DNA from: Phylloscopus collybita
Taxonomy: Eukaryota; Chordata; Aves; Passeriformes; Phylloscopidae
Length of the DNA stretch: 64,000 nucleotides
Direction of reading: 5' to 3'
Assembly: GCA_027886175.1 (NCBI GenBank)
Contig: JAJNNQ010000026.1
Span: 20,738,001 to 20,802,000, forward strand
Positions 58,111-64,000 of the stretch are shown here, piece after piece. The translations under genes were made by a program, and so were the position numbers. The number at the start of each line of letters is the position of its first letter. The stretch's first letter is position 1. The notes below the pieces were generated by a model, which saw only the letters and a program-made list of their open reading frames with translations, ran no database searches and was not told the DNA's origin.

Positions 58111-61100
58111 TGAATTAGAAAAAAATAAATACTATGCAATATGAAGAAACATGCTGAATAGAAGCAGTTTGGATGAAGGGGCCATGCCCTTGTAGCTCTT
58201 CAGTATCACAGGGAGGCTTCTTCAGTCTAAAAAGCATCCCTGTGGAAGAAAGCCTTTCATTTCCAGTCTGTAAAAAATATGTTACAAATATTGGCATCCA
58301 CACAGATTCATGTGGCAGATGTACCACCTGTCAGCACCACTTTGAGGCTGGGGTCCATTGATTCTTTAACCGTGCAATGGAGAGTCTTTCACCTGCTTAT
58401 ATCAGTAGTAAATAAAACCTTCATTTGCATTGTGAACTTCCTCACTTCTCATTTTGCACATTCCTGTGAACGAAATTCTTCGCTCAGCTGAGAGTTTGAA
58501 ATTTGGACTCATCCTTTCATATCGTTTGGCTGTAGTTCCTTATCTGGTTAATCAGATCAAAGAGAGCCAGTGATGTGTTCAAGGATTCTTGTGACAGCTG
58601 TGTACCACCAGGCTGAATGATTAAAAAAACCCCCATAATTGTAGTTTAGTGCAGTAAATACAGAGCAGTCTTTCAGTTTTACATGCGGTAGCAGGCGAGC
58701 TGAGCCTTTGACAAAAGACCTGCTGCTTTCACCCCATGCAGACAAAACTGGTTTGCCCCCAGCCCCACCTGCCTCCAGCTGTTTTGGGGCAGCAGAGGAG
58801 TGTGATCGAGCAATCGGTGTATCTGTCCTATTGCACTGTGTTGGAGATGAAAAAGAAAATAGGAGATGGGAGCACCAAGGTAACTTGTGGGGGCCATTGG
58901 CCTCCTTGTGCAGCTGGGGTGAACTCTCTTTTCTCATTGAGCTGTCCGTTTGCAGCTGTTGTCCTTTCTGGGCCATTTCCTAACTTTGGCATCTTTTAGG
59001 GATAAAGGCTTCCAGACCCCCTCACCTAGACCAAATTGGTTTTTCTAAAGTAACTTCACAAGTGCTAGGATGCTCGCTGGCACTTAGCACACCCGGCGTG
59101 CTGCTGGCATGTCTCCTGAACTCCCTCTCATCTAGAAACCAAAAAGCGGCTTCTCTTTGACTGGAAGTGTGGTCTGACTATTAGCTGTGGTGGAGTCTTT
59201 GCTTGTGTCAATCACTAGTGCAAGTCCCTGGCTGTTCTGTGAAACAGAGCAAGATGTTGAGGAACGAGCACTGGCAGATGGGCTGTCTTGTTCCCAGCAC
59301 AGGTGGAGGGAATGTCCCATTGACTTCAGTCCTTGGGAGGCATCTTCACAGCTGTTTTTTCTGACTGATAAATTTCCCTCAACCACATTTAGCTTCTCAC
59401 TTCAATGGATAAACTTTTTCCCTGACCCATCTGCCTGTGCTGCAGGATCTGTGAGTGGTGTATCCCAGAAGACGAGGGTGCTAATGGTGGCACAAGATGT
59501 CCTGTTGGTCCATCTCCTCTGTAGCAGAGGGGTGTGGTTTTGTAAACATGGTGCATTTTCCCCATTGGAAGAACCATTCTGGACTACTGACAAGATTTCT
59601 GTGCAGCAGAAATACCCATTTCCTACTTCACCATTTTTTTTCTAAGGGTTTCAGGGAGTTCCAGCTGCATGCCTTCTGGCAAAGCCAGCGGCAGCAAGGC
59701 AGCCAGAGCCTTGCACAGGGTTTTGCAGGTTGAGAACATGTTGCACACATGGAGTGCACAGCACAGTAAACCCGATATCAGCTCACAACTAATTGTCTCT
59801 ATATAAAAATTCCCCTGCTCACCGTTTTGCCGTTAGAGGCTTGCTGGTAAGATTTATGACTCTGGCTAAAATGAAGTACCATTTCCTTTTTCTCAGCATT
59901 ACTGTGCATGGCCTCTCTGGCTTTTCTTATTAAAAAGACCTGAGTTCACCCAAGAGGGAACATATTTTTGAACCTCTTTCCCATCACCATTCTGCCTTTC
60001 TCTTTGTATATTTTTAACCACTGAAGATTACCCACGAAACCATTTCAGGTCTTTTGACTTTCCCTTGCTTGGAGTGAGGGTGGAGACAGAGAAGCTAAGA
60101 GGCAGCCCCTTCACGGGAGATGCAGCATTTGCCCATTTTCAGCCCTACCACAGTTTCTGCAGGCAGGATGTGTACGTCCATCAGCGTGGGCTCCCTCTTC
60201 ATAGTTTGGTGAACAACTATTGCACCCAGGATTTATATGAGCTAAAGAATAATTTCCTCCCTTCATGCTGTAATATGGGGGACCAGCTGTACAGCTGGAG
60301 AAAAAACTGTTTCTCCTGCCCTTATGTTGCACATGTATGTCCTCATTTCACAGGATGATAAAAATGCGACCACTGACTGGACTTTCTGGACTTGCAAATG
60401 TGTGGCTGACTTCATCCTAAATCACCTTAAAATTAGTTTGTGTGACAGTGTAAGACAATTGGGGTTTTTCTCTGAGTGGAGAGGGAAAAAAGGGAGCAAA
60501 AAATGTTGAGCTGCTGCCATCTCTTCCCAGTTGCAGTTAGACGTAGTTATTTTTGTATTAGAGCTTCGAAGAAAACCGGTAGAGATGCCAGATAAACTTT
60601 CCCAAAACAAACATTTGTGTTAATACTTAAATATTGTTCATCTTTTGTAGCATTTACTTATCTGTTTCCCACATGCTGAACCTTATGGGAAGTTTTTGTG
60701 GTTGACTGTGGCCTGTTCTTTTGTTCTGTATGTTAACTGTTTTCTCAATTTGCAATTTTTAAAAGAAATGAGCAATAAAAGTCTGACTGTGATAATCATT
60801 CAACATGGGAACATCTTTTTGGCATGGCAGGTGTGTGTTTTTGTGAGTCACATGTGTTGGGTCGGGAGTCCAGGAGCGTTAACCCCGTGAGCTGTGTCAT
60901 TTCATGATGACCTGGGAAGCATTCTTATCCGAGAGAACCAGCACTGGCTAGTCTGGTATCATTTTCCAACATGCCAGACTAAGGGACAGCAGTTTCATCC
61001 TCATCACCGAACCATCTCATTTTCTTCTGTTTGCATGTGTGTTAACCATAATTTCCAGCCCTTAAGGGGAAATAAGCTAGGTATCTGAATTTTCATCAGA

Positions 61101-64000
61101 TCTGACACAAAGTATTAGGCTGTGGCTTTTGCTGTCTATTGGTTTTACTGCATAGGACATAAATATTCAACTCATGTCATCTGATAAGGTTGCTGGGGAG
61201 GGGTTTTTCTCACAGAATGTATTAACTTTCCTTTCACACCTAGCCATTCTTTCATGAGTCATAACCCCAAGATAAAATATTTTCGATGGTGGCTTTAAGT
61301 CAAGTATATTCCAATGAGAAAATCATTCAGGTTTTACATAAAAAGATTTACAAGTTCCTGTGGCAGTACTCTTGAACTACAGCCTTACGCCTTCTCCTAG
61401 CCCTGTCTGGTTGATGTGTCACAGACCTATCTGCAACCAGAAGACAAGGAAGGATGGTAACTTCTCCCTGTGTACGTTCCCCAGCTCCTCTGAAGGCTTT
61501 CTGTTTAAGCCTGGTTTTGTTAAGTGTAGCTGGTGAAAATCCAGTTTGCAGACTCCAGGGCAGCTGGAGCGGCTGCCTTCTGCAGCCAGTCAGCCAGCAA
61601 AGGTTGTCTTGAAGGTTCTGCGTGTGATCTCAGTCATAGTTTGTAGCTAGGGTGGCTTCTCATCATTTTGCCATTGTCTGAGGGAATAGCTCAATCCGAT
61701 CTCCTCTGACTGTTGACACAGCTCACCCAGATAGGGACGCACTGCAGAACTGGTCCTCGCAGCCCTGGGATGGGTGTGTACCTCCCTGTTTGTGGTCCAC
61801 ACCTCCTTGGTCCACAGCTGCATCCCACCTCTGGGCACTGGGGAAGAAGCTGCTGTGCCCTTCTGACTCCTGTTTTGGCTGCCCCTGGTTAAACAGTGCA
61901 CATGGGAACAAGCAGGAGAGATAGATGAGCGTGTTCTTTCCCTTTGGAAGAGCTACGCAGGTTATTATGAGGAGGTGCACTGAGGGTGAAGCAGACGATG
62001 TCTCTTTTGTGACATAGGTATCGATATCATCTTGGGTTTAATTTACAGATTTCAGGGAGAGATCATGTATTAGATGTCAGGAGCACTGAAAATGCCTTCT
62101 CAGCCTCAGGCGACCCTTCAAGCTACAAATGTTCTCAATGAAGCTATTTCAACCAGAAAGAAATTACACACAAAATATAAGGAAAACACGTTTGCTGATC
62201 TGTGATGGTATTGCATGTAACAAAGGATCTTTGACTTCACTGGGATCAATTTCTGCACATATTTGTGTAAGTAGCATCATTGCGCTCCACCAAGTGAGGC
62301 ACTGCTTCAGAAAACACCAGCTCTGCTTGCACACCTGTGCTCACCTCTCCTGGCTTGCAGGTGCTCAGCCTTCTTTAAATACTTCTCCTCCTGTCCACAT
62401 CTGACAGAAGCTCTCCAATTTGTCTCCTTGTGTGGGTCATTATACTTAGCCCTCATTTTACCCACCTATGCTGAACATTGGCATAAACAACCCACCGTGA
62501 TTCGTTGCATCTGTGTTATTTGTTGCTCACTTCCCTCATGGCCCACCCAGCATCTCCAGTTGAGCACGACTACACGATTTTCTGTGTCTGAAACATCTTT
62601 CATGCTAAGTGGAGTAGTACCCAGGTACATTCATTGTGCCCTTCTCAATTCACCTTTCTTGGTTTGTTTGTTGCAATCGGAAGAACTTGCCAGTTTTCCT
62701 CCTCTTAAGCATTAAAGCCCTATTGAAAATAAAACCTCTCCTTTGAACACTCTCTCTGTATAACAGAAATCCAGACTGGAAGGTGTTTTATTGAAGCAAA
62801 TGGTTTTTCAACCATTTTCATGCATTGTTCTGCCAGTTAGAGTGTCTGGTGTGTCTTACATTTGCATTCCTCAGTGCTAATTTCAGCTGCCAGGTGGTAC
62901 TGGAAGCCATCAGAAAGGGGGAGAGAAAAGGTAACCTGGTTCAAGAATGTACAAGAGGTTGTTAAATAATATAAGGTTTTTTTAAAAAATCAAACAGATT
63001 TACAAAGTCCAGTTGGAAGTATTGTTATTTTTCTAGCTTTCTTTGCAAGCTCTTAAGGCAGATGCTTCTTTTTAGAATAAATATAAGGTTTTCTTGCAGC
63101 CTCCAAGACTGCAGGAGCTGAGTCTTCAAGCTGGTGTAGGGCAGTGATTTTGTGGCCTCTCATGACCCTGTTAACTGATGGCCCACATGTGCAGATCTGT
63201 GCTGAGAGCTGAGAGCTTGATGTGAGCAAGCCTTGGAGCAGAGAGTACATCTTTCCCTGCCTAAGATCCAGCTCTTCCCAGTGCTGTAAATCAGCCTGTT
63301 AAACTGCTAAAATTCCTCTTCTGTAGGTGCACCATTGGCTCTTCATATGAACTCAGTATTTATGTATTCCTGTAAGTTTGCAGCTGTAGTAACAGCTTTG
63401 CCTTGCCTGTTTCAGGAAAAGTCTTTTGTCGAATGGAAAGCATGAAGAAACCCTCGTGCTGAGTGTAGGCAGGGGTTAAGTTTCATTCTACCCTAAGCTG
63501 ACCCCTGGGGAGAGAGATTCCTGCTTTAGTCTTTTAGATCATGTGTAAAACCTGATGCTGGCTGGATCATCCCGCATAGGGCAAGAATATCTGGGGAACA
63601 TGGGGAGAGGTATGGAGTGAGACATTTGCAGAAGGGAATGAAATGTTTGGGATGCAGCCTCATGCTTTCTACAGCAGTGAACATCAATCAGACCTTCTCA
63701 GAAAAGCTTCAGTGGTGCTGAAAGTCTTCTTTCCCACCCCCCCGCCCCCTTTTTTCCCTTGTTTCCCTATTCCCGACTTCTGTTTATTTTCTTTTTCTTC
63801 TGATATGCTGTGGCATGTGCAATTTTTGCTCAGGAAACTAACTTATCATTGAAACCACAGAGACTTCCCTGGTTTTGGTCCTTTGGCCATTGAGTAAGCA
63901 ACAGTTATTTTTGTTCTACCAGTGATTTATGACTGAACAGATTTAGAGTTTATATTTTTAGGTTTATAGGCAATTTAGATAATGTATATTTGTGACCATA
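58111..64000. other. Non-coding sequence, nothing recognised
   Basis: Six kilobases with no recognised exon, RNA gene or transposon. The longest frame is 152 codons at 59187-59645 (plus) with an antisense frame opposite part of it; neither shows a domain or splice context. A short C-rich run (CCCACCCCCCCGCCCCC) lies near 63734. The window ends in unassigned AT-rich sequence. Confidence 0.5.

Noticed and set aside
59187..59645. 152-codon ATG frame, plus strand
   Set aside because: No known motif and an antisense frame opposite part of it; no exon structure around it.
1..64000. CRISPR arrays, tRNA or rRNA genes, bacterial operons, plasmid or phage features
   Set aside because: No regularly spaced direct repeats, no cloverleaf with A and B boxes, no ribosomal sequence and no ribosome-binding-site-led gene tandem were seen. 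The CR1 content shows vertebrate DNA.
1..64000. Endogenous retrovirus or other viral insertions
   Set aside because: No paired LTRs, primer-binding site, or gag, pol or env-like frame was recognised. The only reverse-transcriptase signals are non-LTR (LINE) in type.

Overview
The window looks like a piece of a large vertebrate genome, most likely a bird. The evidence is the repeat content: five separate CR1 (chicken repeat 1) LINE copies, four of them carrying or abutting the characteristic CR1 3' end, one with a readable reverse-transcriptase C-terminus. Turtle or crocodilian DNA also carries CR1 and is not formally excluded. CpG is scarce almost everywhere, base composition is moderately AT-rich, and there is no operon structure, ribosome-binding-site pattern or long coding frame. 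No protein-coding gene can be named. The longest ATG frame is 164 codons and matches nothing I recognise, which is about what chance gives in 64 kb. The window is best read as intergenic DNA or the inside of a very long intron.

Layout. 1-7.6 kb: unassigned sequence with a CR1 3' tail near 3.0 kb and one exon-like block at 5345-5431 with good splice signals. 7.66-9.23 kb: the only substantial CpG-rich block, a candidate promoter or CpG island, interrupted by purine-rich and AAT/AAC simple repeats. 9.2-28 kb: unassigned, with several AT-rich, stop-dense, CpG-poor blocks (12.1-13.25, 16.6-17.1, 23.9-24.1 kb) that look like conserved non-coding elements, and a 36-bp tandem duplication at 14.3 kb. 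28.2-30.7 kb: a decayed, non-CR1 LINE in which endonuclease, reverse transcriptase and C-terminal regions can still be followed in order on the + strand; this is the most informative feature of the window. 31-64 kb: unassigned sequence with four minus-strand CR1 fragments between 38.8 and 49.6 kb, a 49-base T tract at 41.45 kb, several microsatellites, a possible mariner-type miniature element at 54.2 kb, and further enhancer-like AT-rich blocks at 52.4, 53.1, 56.9 and 57.9 kb.

No genes work together here in any visible way. The plausible biology is regulatory (a possible CpG-island promoter plus homeodomain, Oct, Sox and Fox-like motif clusters) and historical (an old LINE lineage beneath younger CR1 insertions). 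Nothing seen amounts to a new gene system. The non-CR1 LINE relic and the isolated CpG island are the points most worth following.
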